Shown here: in pieces, positions 1-10,847 of the stretch | Position numbering within the stretch: position 1 is the first letter of the stretch | How the letters are laid out: every line of letters begins with the position of its first letter | Origin: Ceratotherium simum simum | Taxonomy: Eukaryota > Chordata > Mammalia > Perissodactyla > Rhinocerotidae | Assembly: GCF_000283155.1 (NCBI RefSeq) | Contig: NW_004454159.1 | Coordinates: 19,956,669-20,020,668, forward strand | Length of the DNA: 64,000 nucleotides | Direction of reading: 5' to 3' | Translations under genes and position numbers: made by a program | Notes under the pieces: model-generated | Told to the model about the DNA's origin: nothing | Seen by the model: only the letters and a program-made list of their open reading frames with translations | Databases searched by the model: none

Positions 1-174
1 GAAAGGGATAATTCGGTACATGTGTGTGGTGATGGGTTGTAATTAGTATTTTGGTGGTGAACATCATGTAGTCCATGCAGAAATAGAAGTACAATGATGT
101 ACACCTGAAATTTTTACAATGTTATAAACCAATGTTAGTGCAATAAACAAAAACAAACCAAAAAAAAAAAAAAA
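1..174 (+). mobile_element. L1 LINE 3' end, cut by window start
   Basis: This is the 3'UTR terminus of an L1 element: the typical gatgtacacctgaaatttt and ttataaaccaatgttag words are followed by caataaacaaaaac and a run of A at about 160-174. Only the tail is present because the element continues upstream of base 1. It has no coding content. The L1 assignment is firm, the subfamily is not. Confidence 0.8.
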
Positions 175-929
175 TTTGCCCTGAGTCAGAACTCAATACA
201 GAGTCTCAATTTAAGGAACATAAGCATGCCTTTGCATGTGTGTGATAGTCATATTTTTTTCCTCTTTACAATAAATTCATTAAAAATATATGTGCATGAC
301 AGCTTAGCTGTTTCAGAGCTTATGGCAAAAAATTGGAGAATTTGTTCTGGAGCTGATTGGCTTTTACCTGCATAAATAATAGAATTTAAGAAACCTTTTC
401 CTTTAGAGAGGAAACTCTGCAACTCACAAGACCAGGAAATTGGAGACTGAAAAATAAAAAATAAATTTAAAAAAAGAGAAAGAAAATGAAGCATTGACTT
501 TTTAGAACTTGAAAATGAGCTCTTATTCATCTAGTATTTCACTATGTCTGTTTACCATAAAAACACTTTGAAATTTGGTATAATGACATTAAATAACCAC
601 AATTGAGACAAACATTCTATAAGGGACTGTTATGGGTTGCCTCTAATGTGGTAATAGATGTCATTTTAAAAATGCAACTGTACTGTCTGGATGAAAGACG
701 GTGACTCCTAACACATTGGTTACAGACAATTGAATATTACAGCTGTCTTTCCTCCTGACTTGCTGCTATCATTTTATGGAATGCAACCAGTGTTGGATTG
801 GCATGGAATTCTTATGGGATCAAAGAAAGCTACCATTCAGAATACTCTCCTGTTCACTATGAAACAGGTAATAAATCTACGTGACTAGAGACATACTTGC
901 CTTCAGTGTAGGGAAGAAAAAGGAACCCC
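175..929. other. single-copy AT-rich stretch, nothing recognised
   Basis: No repeat, RNA gene or believable exon is visible. The 93-codon antisense open frame at 249-530 is Ser/Phe/Lys rich, has no recognisable domain and looks like chance. Confidence 0.5.
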
Positions 930-1075
930 TATAAACACATTTCTGCAATCTGGTGGGTGTCTCTGAGTTCAAGAATGTATTCAACTTCTCTAAGTCCCAG
1001 GTCCTTTTCTGTAAAATGAGGATTCTAATACCTTGCAGTGTGATTATTAAAGGCACAACTGTAGAAACATACAAG
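930..1075 (+). mobile_element. MIR SINE fragment
   Basis: The order of words matches the MIR core and 3' half: tcaacttctctaagtcccag, then ttttctgtaaaatgaggatt, then a gtgtgattattaaaggc segment. The copy is diverged. The following bases to about 1290 contain faint antisense L2/MIR words (gcactgttctgggcac) that I do not call separately. Confidence 0.6.
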
Positions 1076-1339
1076 GTGCATCCACTTCATTGTACATTTC
1101 CTGCCTCCTAGAAATATAATTCATTTGCACTGAATTAAGCTCTTACTTTGCACCCTGCACTGTTCTGGGCACGATATAAGTAACATAAATTTTACACTGC
1201 AGTCCCCTGCATGTAATTGCAGTAATCTACATGTTAATGTAAGATGAGCCAATGTATTTACATCATTTAGCAACACCGCTCATCCTAATTCTGAACTAAG
1301 GTTTGGCTCCCCATCAATCCCGTTCTTTTGTATTTCTTA

Positions 1340-1800
1340 GAGTAGTTTTGTCACGTTCTGTATAGAAGTTCCATATATTTCTTAGAAAGGCAATTCCTGG
1401 AAGATTTACAGTTTTTATTTTGATTATTAATAGAATTTCTTTTTTGTCACTATATATTCTAACTAAGTAATGTTTGTGTAATGGAACTCTCTAGATATTT
1501 GGATATTCACCTTGTATTCAGGCACTTTGCTGAGTCTTACAAATTATGAAGTTTTTTCAGCTATTTTGACGTTTCTAGGCAATAATCCTCTTTTGTAGTA
1601 GTTAACACCATTTATTTTTGTTTCATGTTTTATTGTGTAGGTCAGAACTTCTAGAATATAAGAAGGAATAGTGATAATGACTAGCCTTGTTGTACTCCAG
1701 CTTAAAGAGATGCCTCAAGTGTTTAATACGTAAAGTTTTATATTGGCTATTGATTAGAAATAGATTCTCACGTTAAAGAAAAATTCTACTATTCTATTAC
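1340..1800 (-). mobile_element. Old L1-type LINE fragment, antisense
   Basis: T-rich sequence with the phrase order of an antisense L1 ORF2 reverse-transcriptase region: a core like cattcctggaagatt, a run resembling the 'gcaactttactgaattc' area, then ctagaatataagaagg and ctagccttgttgtactcc. It is heavily diverged and has no open frame. It is probably an ancient L1M or HAL1 subfamily. Confidence 0.5.
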
Positions 1801-2329
1801 CTAGATTTGTGCCTAGACGTCACCATTATATAAAACAAGGTGGTCCTGAACCTCAGAATTCAGGCCCCTAAGTACACGCTCCCCTGAAAGAAAAGTGGCC
1901 TTCCTGCCTCCCCATAAGAGGCCTTTCCGTTTCCTGACCAAGGTGAGAATTTTCAATCTTTTCAGAGGAAACTCTAATCTCTACTTCCATGGAGAGGATG
2001 GGATAGGCTTCCACAGTTCCACATTCTCAAGCTCTGGGGTCTTCAATTTTGAATCACACCAGACACGCACCGTGTCCAAGCAGGACTTTACCAAGCCCGC
2101 TCAGGATCCTTCTCACAGTCTCTGCTCTGGATGAATGAAGAGCTCATATTCTCCGCTGGAGTGCTGAGGCCTTATACACATCTCCTAAAAACAATCAATC
2201 AATGTTAGGGTGAGTCCAGTTTAAATACATATTTTAAAAGAAAAGCTATCTAAATCTGAAGATATACCCACTTTGCGATACTAAAAACATTTCAAGGTTC
2301 ATTTCTGCTTTCAAGGTGATGGTGATGTC
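1801..2329. other. single-copy stretch, nothing recognised
   Basis: This stretch is slightly more GC-rich than its surroundings. A 79-codon open frame at 1895-2134 has no recognisable domain, no splice-site pattern that convinces and no poly(A) signal nearby. Confidence 0.45.
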
Positions 2330-2625
2330 AATTTTTGTTCAAGAACAGTAGGGGAATATATGCTATATACTCTCATCTACACATGCCCTACAGCTCCCTA
2401 TCCCATCTTCCATCCACATGGCTTCCTTTGGCAAATATCACCTTCTAACATACCACAAAATTTACTCATTTATTATAGCAATGTTTCTCTCCCCCATCTA
2501 GAATGTGATCTCTACTAGGACAGGAATCTTGTCTGTCTTGTTCACTAATTGATCCCAAGGGTCTAGAACAATGTTTGACATAAAATAGTCACTCAATACA
2601 TATTTTTTAAATCAATGAGTGAAAA
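2330..2625 (+). mobile_element. L2 LINE 3' end
   Basis: It matches the L2 3'UTR in order: accttctaacatacc, tttactcatttattatag, ctcccccatctagaatgtg, ggacaggaatcttgtctgtc, ttgttcacta, then aatagtcactcaatacat. A more degraded second L2 terminus may follow at 2915-3035 (gaacgcttcataaatgtttactgaat). No coding part is included. Confidence 0.75.
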
Positions 2626-2914
2626 AATCAGATTCTGAGACTTTTGCTAAAACAAAGAAAAAGTATTATAAAAGAAAATGAATGTCTCCTTCTTTAGAAG
2701 GAGAAAATTAATAACAATTTTCAAATTATTTCTGTCCAACTTTAAAAGGTAAAATTTCACCTCTTCAGGCACCTGTTGTGCTAGTTTTTTTTTTTTTTAA
2801 TATTGTATGTTTTTAACCAGCAATACACAATGAGGAAAGTAGTGTTTAAAAAAAAGGAATCTAGGTAAAAAGACAGAAGTATCAACACTGACCACCACAT
2901 GTGATGATGAGATG

Positions 2915-3035
2915 GCCCTGGAGGCAGAAACCATTTCTCATTGGCCTAGAATGATGCCAGAATTTTAATGAACGCTTCATAAATGTTTACTGAATACATG
3001 AGTGAGTAAATAAATGAATACACAAATGAATAGCA
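2915..3035 (+). mobile_element. possible second L2 3' terminus
   Basis: It contains attggcctagaatgatgcc followed by an aatgaacgcttcataaatg-type ending and an aaatgaat tail. It is short and diverged, so the assignment is tentative. Confidence 0.4.
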
Positions 3036-4005
3036 TGTATGAGAATGTTGGTGGAAAGCCAATGCCTGCCCCCAAAGAAGAAAACCTTTTAAAGGTGGGT
3101 TAGGATTGGACGTCAAGAGAAGACTTTGGATAATGAAATCATTCTAGGAAATTCCAACTACCCTGGAGATACGCTAATCATACTCTGAGCCTCCATCCTA
3201 ACGATGCCTATTGAAAGAAAGAAGCAAAATCAAACTCAGAATTTCACACCCATCAAACATACTGGCCATTCCTACAATGCCAACTTTTTCCTTCTCCATC
3301 TCCCACCTCAGCAATCTTGAATTTGGGTGTGGGGTGTGTATAAGTCAAGGAAAAAAACAAATATTAAAAATCTGCCGGATGTACCTATTGACATCCGAGA
3401 GCCTCTGTTCTTCCAGGCAAAGAATCCCATCTCTTGCTCAGAAGCCAACACTGCCCCCCTTACATTAGGGTACCCAATGAAGGCTACTTTGTGATTGTGA
3501 TGCAGAATTCCTGGCATTTACTACCCAGCTAATTGTAGCTTCCAATTAGTCTTTCCTGAGAAGGAGATGCAGCTTTTCCCCACTGATGTGATCTTGTGCT
3601 ATACACAAATTGACATGTGGAAACAGATTATAGCTTTGTGCTGCTGCAGCATTTTATTAAACTAAATCTGAAATTCAGAAGGAAGTTTTCAGCTCTGGTT
3701 TTCTTAGTATTGTTTCAACCTCAATTTTGTACCTTACCACAGATCAGCGCTTATAAGGAAGAAGTATGAGTCTTCAGTGGTGTGCCCTCTCTGGTTAATT
3801 TTCCTGGGACTACCCTAATAGCTTTGGTATTTCACAGAAATGCACATTTCATCAGATGGAGGCTTTGTCCTACATACACATATATGGATCCACAACAAAT
3901 TTGCTTCTCTTTCAAAACCCAATTTCAAGGGTATTTAAGAGGGAAATCTTTGTTAAGGGAATATGAGCTGCATGAGAGGTTTCCTATTGTGATTTGACAC
4001 CAAAA
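3036..4005. other. single-copy stretch, nothing recognised
   Basis: No repeat or gene signal was found. Open frames of 69-85 codons on both strands overlap each other and have no domain character. Confidence 0.45.
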
Positions 4006-4190
4006 CAGTGGTTCTTGGAGTTTGGTCCCCAGAAAAGCAGCATCAGCGTCACCTGAGAATTTGTTAAAAATGCAATTCTCAGGCCACACACCAGACCTCC
4101 TGAATCAAAAACTCGGAAAGTGGACCAAGCAATCAGTAGCTGAGCGAGCCCTCCAGGTGATTCTGATGCAAGATCAAGTTTAAAAAGCAA
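4006..4190 (+). mobile_element. MER5A-type hAT DNA transposon
   Basis: This is a non-autonomous hAT-Charlie element. It begins cagtggttcttggagtttgg and keeps the diagnostic run through agcatcagcgtcacctgaga, ttgttaaaaatgcaattctc, cagacctcctgaatc and ccctccaggtgattctgatg. The 3' terminal inverted repeat is decayed. A second, short MER5-like end (ggatctcaaacttcaatgc) lies at about 4223-4262. Confidence 0.85.
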
Positions 4191-4599
4191 AAGTTCAAAG
4201 AGGTCGTTAGGATGTCGCCCAAGACCAATGGATCTCAAACTTCAATGCATCAGAATTGGCACACTTTGGGAAAAACTGCAGAAAATTTAATCATTTACCT
4301 CTTTGCAATCTGTTGTAACATTACTCCAGTGCTGTACTTTGTACGTAAAACAAACAAAACCTAACAGGATCTTTGACCTCAGTAGAGTTCCATGGTCTTA
4401 GAAATTTTGAAATTACAGAATTAAAAAGAAAACACCAAGTTTTAAGAGCTTCTGATGCTCTAACTTTGAAAGAAATCTTAGTAAATTAGGTAATCTGGAA
4501 ATGCACTGTGTGTATAGGACAGATCATAGATTCTGCCAGGCAGTTTGTATTGGAGAGATACATCTACCCCCTAAGAAGAGTAACCATAGCAGTAAAGTA

Positions 4600-4725
4600 C
4601 TACAATGAATAAAGTGTCAGACAGAGATTGAAAAGACGACCCTGGTTGCCATTCTATCACTAACTTGCCTGGTGAACAAATTTTTAACCTCCCCTGAAGG
4701 CAGTTTCTCCTCTGTAAAATTCATT
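4600..4725 (+). mobile_element. MIR SINE fragment
   Basis: Diverged MIR core: a 'gccattctatcactaacttg' segment followed by aacctcccctgaaggcagtt and ctcctctgtaaaatt. No RNA polymerase III promoter boxes survive clearly. Confidence 0.5.
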
Positions 4726-4830
4726 TAACGAATATGCATTGATACATCCATGCACAAAACACCAAACTTCATGCTGTTGAAGAGACAAAGATGAATTAGA
4801 CATCTTTCTTGAAGAAAAACATGCATGCAA
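4726..4830 (-). mobile_element. L2 LINE 3' end, antisense
   Basis: It reads as a reverse L2 terminus: cgaatatgcattgata, then catgcacaaaacacc, then agacaaagatgaattagac. Short and diverged. Confidence 0.5.
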
Positions 4831-4959
4831 ATAGCTCAAGTATATGGTAGAAAGTGAGAATTTCGCTGAGAAAAGCACCATAAATACTATGGAATTATGG
4901 TTCCTGTCACTACATCTTAACGATTCTTCCATTATCTGGGCCCCGGGCTTGATAATTTA

Positions 4960-5730
4960 GAGTCATCTTCTCCTTCCTCTTCTATTTCCACTAGCTCTTC
5001 AAAGTCCTATTAATCTTCTCTTTGAAATTTGTCTCAGCATCATTTCTTCTCCTCCTCCACAGACTTGTGCCCTTCTCAGACCTTGTCACTTTACTCCACA
5101 ATGTCTGCCGTAGTCTCACACCCCTCTAGACGCCTGCCATCTTATTTCTAAGATATCCCACAGCCTGTTACCAGATCCATCTTCCTAAAATGCTTTTACC
5201 CTCCTGTTACAACACTGCCTCTCTTTATCAGTTCCTGCCTAAACTGCCCCACCTGGCATTCAGGCATCCTCAAGAAGCCCTTCCCTCTCTCATCCGCCAC
5301 AACCTGCCTTTCCTCCCCAGCACTACATCTCAGTGCTACTAGACCTGGCTGTCTCCTATTTCACCAACACACTCCATGCATCAATGCTATGAGCCTTTAC
5401 CACCATTCCACCTGTCTCTTGGACGATCCCACCCTCCCTTCCACCCATCCTCATTTGGTCCACCATTCAAGAGTTTGTCAGTTCTCCAATCACAGAGTTT
5501 TCTCCTGCTCTGAGTTTCTGCCACCTATATCAACAAGCTCCTCACCAAGTCCTTGTTTCTCATTGTTTTTAGAGCCTACAGACATCTCTCCTTTGAGGGG
5601 AGGGATTAGGTCTTTTACTTTCGTGTCTCTTCCTTCCTGCTGTGCCCATTGCCCCACTCCCAGTCACACACACACTCTTGCTTACATATGCAGTCAGCAC
5701 AGGGAACACAGCAGAAACTCAGGACATGTT
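4960..5730 (+). mobile_element. L2 LINE, 3' coding and UTR part
   Basis: A long pyrimidine-rich segment follows the L2 consensus in order: ccagatccatcttcctaaaa, ctggcattcaggcatcctc, an acaacctgcctttcctcccc block, then a degraded ttgaggggagggattagg terminus. It covers part of the ORF2 C-terminal coding region and the 3'UTR. The 158-codon frame at 5389-5865 runs through this L2 and into the next repeat and is not a gene. Confidence 0.65.
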
Positions 5731-5829
5731 GGGTGGAGGAGCGAAGTAAGGCAGTGGACATCTGTTGCTTTCTTTTTGCCAGGCTGGCATGCATTTGCTC
5801 TTTGGATTCCCATGCTCTCCTTCCTTCTG

Positions 5830-6262
5830 GTTCTGGTGCTGTTAAGAAATGTGGCCCAGGTCTAGCTAACTGGAATTCTGGATCCCCTGGTCAGCCATGA
5901 TCGCTCATGAATGACTAAGTGGCTCAAGTCAGGCCAAGTAGAGCCAGAGACTCAACTTGAAGCCTTTGTCATATCTACAGGATTAAAGAAACTCTCTAGC
6001 TGCTATTCTTGAGGATAATTGGATATTTATCTGGAAATGCTGGCAGACATTTTAGCAGAGAAAGCCCACCTCAGAAACTTGCCAACCCAGAGGAAAGAAG
6101 AGTGAAGAGGTGGAAAAAGAGAGATTTCTAACACCATTGACCACCTGAATTCAACTGTACCTGAAACCAGTGCCCTTGACTTTTCATAAGCCAATAAAAA
6201 ACTTGTTTTCTTTAAGATAGTTTGATTTGGTTTCCATCATTTACTGTCAATAGAGACTGACT
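5830..6262 (+). mobile_element. degraded ERV-type solo LTR, family uncertain
   Basis: The block contains gataattggatatttatctg, ggcagacattttagcagag and gaaagcccacctcagaaact, then the terminal pattern gccaataaaaaac, tttgatttggtttcc, agagactgactaatt. That ending, with its AATAAA signal, is typical of a mammalian ERVL-class LTR. I recognise the consensus but not its name. No internal retroviral sequence is attached. Confidence 0.5.
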
Positions 6263-7740
6263 AATTGGAATAAAAATAATAAAAACTCACACAAATTGAG
6301 AATTTACTACACACTGTGCTAAGTTCTTATAGTGAAAAAATGTACTTAGTCTTTTGATAAAAGACCCTTTCTAAATAATTGTGGTGAGTCAATAATAGTG
6401 GCTGATTTTTTTCTGGTTAAAATAAGATATTGATGGCAAACTTTATATACCAGACAGTATTACTGATCTCTCATGATAGATTTTCTAAGCCTAAAATGTG
6501 GGAAATGTTGGCGAAAATGTCATAAACAATATCTGTAGCTACTGAGCTATATGTGTATTACAGCGCTTGTATCTGCCAATCATAACATCTTTACTCCATG
6601 TAATAAGATCATTTAATTCATAAAAGAGTTCTATGGGTATGTCTTATGGAATATATGAATATCTCCATAGCTCAATTTTTCTGAATATAATTAATTCATT
6701 AAGTACATAAAGGTTAATGTGTATATTTTTCTTTGCAAAATACCATTGGAAATATCTTACAAAAAATAGAATTACAAAAGTTGTTATAAAATTTCTTTTT
6801 CAGAATATAGTTGAAATAAAATAAGGTTTTGGTGTGAATATGATTTAGGATCTTCTGATGTAAAAGCCAGAGACAAGCACTTTCATAAGAGATTGACAAC
6901 TGGAACTAGTCCACACACACAGACACAAATTTATAAGATTTATAAGGGGTGTTTTGGTTAACAGGAAGTCTTGAATTCCTGCTATGTTTATGGCTGTATT
7001 TTAGACTTGGGTTCTATTTGTAATTTTTTAAAATGTGATTACTTTATACATGTGGACACGTAGCATAAGTGGGAAGTCAACACTAAAAATGAGAACAAAG
7101 AAGGGCTATGACTTGGATTTTAAGTTCACAAAATAAGATATTTTTGCAGGAAAAAAAGTCTTGGTAAAATGTCTTTAGCCCATGCTCAGTGAACTACCAG
7201 AGTTTTGGTTTTTAGCTCTTTTCAGAAAACAGAATGACTTGCTAATTGAAAAAAAAATCCGTTTGTCTTATTAAAATCATTTTGTTTGCCTACTAAAAGT
7301 TTGTTGTCACATACACCATTAACTTTTAAACTCAGGGTCAGTTTACTTGTCCTTATTCAAGGAAAAATGTTAGGACATTGTGATTTTCGAGGAGGCCTAC
7401 TCATGGGTAACCCCAACTCAGCATGGTGAAAGAAGCAGTCTTCCATCCAGGCAGATACCCATACCCACACTTGCAAAAAGAACAAGAAAATAGAAAAAGT
7501 AAAGAAAGGAGGGGGGAGGAAGGAGAGAGAGAAAGAACAGAGAGCATTTTGCTGTGAGAAGACAAAGAAAGAATCTGTACCCTGTGCTCACTCTTTCTAT
7601 GGAGTAACAACGCACTTCCACGCCCTCGCCCACCGGTACTTCTCCAGCTACCATTGGTGTCCATGTAGAGGCAACACTTTCATTCAGAACAATCAGAAAG
7701 AGCTGTGAAAGACCAGGCTGTTATGTCGTTTATGTTAAAA
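6263..7740. other. mostly single-copy, AT-rich
   Basis: A short antisense L2/MIR-like scrap (ttactacacactgtgctaag) lies at about 6275-6345. The rest shows nothing recognisable. The purine-rich patch at 7490-7545 makes serine/leucine-rich antisense open frames that are compositional artefacts. Confidence 0.45.
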
Positions 7741-7841
7741 AGCCTGAGGCCAAACATAAATTTAAATTCCTTTGCCTTTAGAAAAGAAGAAGAAACTTCT
7801 GATTATGATATAAAGTTCTGCTAGGGAAATCTGAAAAACAT

Positions 7842-8177
7842 TTGATCCTCAAATACTTTCAAAAGGGCCAGATTTCTTCAGTGCAGGCAGACTGGGAAGA
7901 GACAACGGAATCGTTTCTGAATCATGATCATGCACTGGCTGTAACATGTAATTTTAGAGCAAGCCACAAAGAAATAATCAGGGACCTGTTTGCAGTAAGG
8001 ATCAGTGACTATGAAATTTCTCGAAGACTCAAAATGCAAAATGACATTATCCTGCATGCGGTTCCAGACATGGCAGATCACTCAGTGATGTTGAAGCAGC
8101 AGAATGTGGATTCACTAGCTGAGCTTGTGGAGGAATCCAAAAGGATAGTTGTCATTTTGTCAGAACTAGGAAAATAA
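7842..8177 (+). pseudogene. unidentified coding-like segment 1
   Basis: This is an open frame of 111 codons that begins at TTG rather than ATG, so the start is arbitrary. In-frame sequence continues upstream to a stop at 7806-7808. The translation has a protein-like composition: mixed charged and hydrophobic residues, with an alternating pattern over residues 40-110 (for example IIRDLFAVRISDYEISRRL, then LAELVEESKRIVVILSELGK) that would suit amphipathic helices. I do not recognise the family. It ends at TAA, and similar-looking segments follow at 8288 and 8669 in another frame. The best reading is a decayed retrocopy or unrelated exon remnants; a chance frame in single-copy DNA is not excluded. 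Confidence 0.35.
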
Positions 8178-8287
8178 TGGCAGAAGAAAACCACAGCCAC
8201 AGATGAGAGAACAGCAGCTAAGGGAAGCAGGCATATGGGAGCCGGAGCCTGCATCTGCCCCAAAGAAGGTCCACTTCTGAAATATGA

Positions 8288-8470
8288 ATGCACAGAACCA
8301 GGCAAGTTTTTGAGCCACGAGAATGCACAATGAGAGATATCTTGTTTAATGGTTCTCTAGCTGAAAAGTCAGGTGCTTTATCTGGTACTGATCATAAGAA
8401 TGGAAACAAAGTAGTTATGCTTGAACTTGACTCAAGAGAAAACAATGTTTTAATCTCTGAGCCCAGATAG
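8288..8470 (+). pseudogene. unidentified coding-like segment 2
   Basis: Sixty codons start with ATG at 8288. Just upstream, a different frame reads an open run containing CPKEGPLLKYECTEPGKFL that ends at a TGA near 8330. That run joins naturally to the interior of this frame, so a frameshift near 8325-8330 is likely. The interior (NGSLAEKSGALSGTDHKNG, KVVMLELDSRENNVL) looks like soluble protein. No family is recognised. It terminates at TAG just before duplication copy A. Confidence 0.35.
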
Positions 8471-8479
8471 AATTTACAA

Positions 8480-8640
8480 ATATTTATTTGTATTATATTA
8501 TCTTTCTTGAATTGTCGTTGTGCTAGAATTAGAATAAATGGTGGAATACTAGGCATAACCAGCCCTTGAAATGTGCACGGAGTTTATAGCAGCAGCAAAT
8601 ATGCAAAGTCTGGCTAAGGCAAAGACTAAAATTTCCATAT
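8480..8640. repeat. direct duplication copy A
   Basis: The words cttgaattgtc, ttgtgctaga, ggcataaccagcc and gaaatgtgcac recur in the same order and spacing at 9820-9985, 1.34 kb downstream. The best-matching core is 8513-8595. Flanking bases (atatttatttgtatt and ctaaggcaaagactaaaatt) also align loosely with copy B. It may be an undiagnosed dispersed repeat or a local duplication. Confidence 0.7.
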
Positions 8641-8668
8641 ATTTTTCAGGTTAAAAAAAAAGTCAGAA

Positions 8669-8974
8669 TTGAAAATCTCAAGGGATCTAATGGCAGTAAT
8701 AGAACTTGCCAAATGGATTCATTTCAATTTTACTGAGTGTGTTTTGCACTGCACTAGAAACTACGGGGACTACAAGGAAATCAAAGAGCTTGATTTTTCT
8801 GGGGATACAATATACATACAGAAAGTTAACAGTGAAGCAGTCATTCAAAACCACAATTTGAGTGATGTCACAAAGCTGAAATTGGTGCCAAGTGGCAATA
8901 AGTCACTGCTTAAGAACTCCTGTCGCTTCACTGTCACCATACTGTACTGGGTTCCCACCTACTTTGATGTGTGA
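8669..8974 (+). pseudogene. unidentified coding-like segment 3
   Basis: There are 101 codons in the same reading frame as the 8288 segment, but separated from it by duplication copy A. The frame starts at TTG. A pyrimidine-rich run ending in tttttcag lies at about 8641-8650, which would serve as a splice acceptor, but no donor is evident downstream. The translation includes LAKWIHFNFTECVLHCTRNY and YKEIKELDFSGDTIYIQKV, which looks like a folded beta-rich protein. The family is not recognised. It could be an exon, a retrocopy fragment or chance. Confidence 0.35.
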
Positions 8975-8979
8975 CTCTT

Positions 8980-9819
8980 TACAAGCTTTGAAACTTCCCT
9001 GATTCTCAAGATTTGCATCTCAAAAATAGCTCTTGGGCTTGAGACCCCCTCCTATAAAATCTCTCTGGATCTTCGATGATTTCCAAGATTGTGTATGGAC
9101 ACTTCGATATATAATCAACCTTTCTTCCTCTCCAAATAGGAAACCAGCCAAAGCTAAAATATTGAGGGTCAAAGGGGAAGCCAGGATTGGTAGAGGTGAA
9201 GAAGCGGAATGAACCTTCCTTTAACACGATACGTATTTATGTCGGGTCAACCAGTGTCCCTCATTTTACAAGTGAGAATTATAAAGTGTAGAATCTTAAA
9301 AGTCTACCTCTAGCCTTTTAATCTCAGATTTTCTAAAATTCATTAAAGTGATTAACACTTGAACTGGAAGGTAGAATGAAGAAATATAATTCCTGATTAA
9401 ATAAAAGAGAAAATATAGAAATTGTTTCAAATAGAAAAAGATACAGTGTAAAGAACACATGGTCTCTACTATGCTATGTCCCTAGACTTCAAACTATCTG
9501 AATGATTATTGTCAATGGCAACTATGTATATCTCAAATAATACTCTGTCATTCAGGAACAAAAACTAGAGCACTATTACTCAATAGTTGTAATTCTGTTA
9601 GGCTAGTGTTGGTTTTTATTTCAGGACTGATTCTATGGCATTTAAAATTTAGCCAATACCTTCAAATCATCATATTGACTCCACTAGAGTAGTATCTCTC
9701 TTTCCTATATTGATTGCTTCCTTTTTTTCTTTCACTTTAACTAATAGATTTGATAAAGTTGGAGTATCTATTTTTTTCCCACTTGCACTTAAAATAATAG
9801 TAATAATATTGTATGTGAG
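8980..9819. other. single-copy stretch, nothing recognised
   Basis: AT-rich sequence between the coding-like segments and duplication copy B. No element or gene signal is seen. Confidence 0.45.
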
Positions 9820-9985
9820 ATGTTCACATTTATTTATATTGCACCATCGCTCTTGAATTGTCATTGTGCTAGACTAGAGTAAATGGTAGAATTTTGGGCA
9901 TAACCAGCCGATGAAATGTGCACAGAGTTTTTACCAGTGGCACATAAAAGAGTAAACTAAGGTACAGAAAATTAAAGGAACTTAA
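9820..9985. repeat. direct duplication copy B, grading into MIR-like sequence
   Basis: This is the second copy of the 8480-8640 repeat, with the same word order (cttgaattgtc, ttgtgctaga, ggcataaccagcc, gaaatgtgcac). Its right end, aaggtacagaaaattaaagg then aacttaacaaagtgactcag, resembles an antisense MIR, so one interpretation is that both copies are arms of the same old SINE-like repeat. Confidence 0.65.
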
Positions 9986-10370
9986 CAAAGTGACTCAGTC
10001 AATCTCATTTTCTAGGCCATTGCTCTAAATATAGGAACACGCTAACTTTGGGCTGGCATAGCAAACTACCAGAATCTAACATCATACTTTAACTTTCTAA
10101 ATACCAACTATTTGGCAAATAATTTACAGAAGAGGCACATGATTTTAAGACATAACTGTTTCTTTTCATACCAATTATTCACTTCTTAGTTTAATTTGTC
10201 CTTTATTATGCAGCATTTTCAGCTATAGTACTTCCACTGACGGGGCTAATTGCTAAGTATATTAGTATCTCTGAAATAGACCCTGGCATTTTGATGTGAT
10301 GTTGGAGAATTAGAAGGTGCACAAAACCAAAGTAATTGAGCACAGCTTTCACTTTAAAAGTTCATAGCTA
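9986..10370. other. single-copy stretch, nothing recognised
   Basis: Apart from fading MIR-like similarity up to about 10060, nothing is recognised. Confidence 0.4.
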
Positions 10371-10452
10371 GAAAGAGAGGGGAAAGGGAAGAAGGAAGGA
10401 AGGAAGGGAGGGAGGGAGGGAGGGACTGAGGGACAGAGGGAGGGAGAGAGAG
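10371..10452. repeat. GA-rich low-complexity tract
   Basis: Interrupted (GGAA)n and (GGGA)n with a ggactgagggacagaggg interruption. The purine strand is +. The mirror-like purine run could form triplex DNA in vitro, but that is inference. Confidence 0.9.
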
Positions 10453-10847
10453 TTCTTAGCCAGGTAAAAAGAAATAGAAGTATCTTAGCTTCTTCACTTT
10501 AACCAAAACTAACAGTGTTTTTAAAGTCATTGGATTATGTTAGAACATGTTGCAAAGCCTGCTAATTCTATTTTCTTATGCATCTTTTGTGGCTTTAGCT
10601 TTATATAATATTCGTAAGCATCTCTGGAGTAATTTTAAGTAACACGGAAGTATGTCACTGAGAATTTATGGGTGATATTTATTGGAGTCACTGAATTGTC
10701 TCCGTGAGATTTTCAACAACTGTAGCCTCACAAATGATCTACAAGATTTGGAGTAGATAAGAATCTCAGTTGCTAGAATTCTAAAAGGTACAGTGAAACT
10801 CAAATATTCAGAATCAATAGGGTTAGACGTATATTTGGTTATTGAGA
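10453..10847. other. single-copy stretch, nothing recognised
   Basis: No repeat or gene signal is visible. Confidence 0.4.

Noticed and set aside
5389..5865. 158-codon plus-strand open frame, the longest in the window
   Set aside because: It runs through an L2 LINE 3' region and into an LTR-like repeat. Its Ser/Pro/His-rich translation reflects the pyrimidine-rich L2 and shows no domain.
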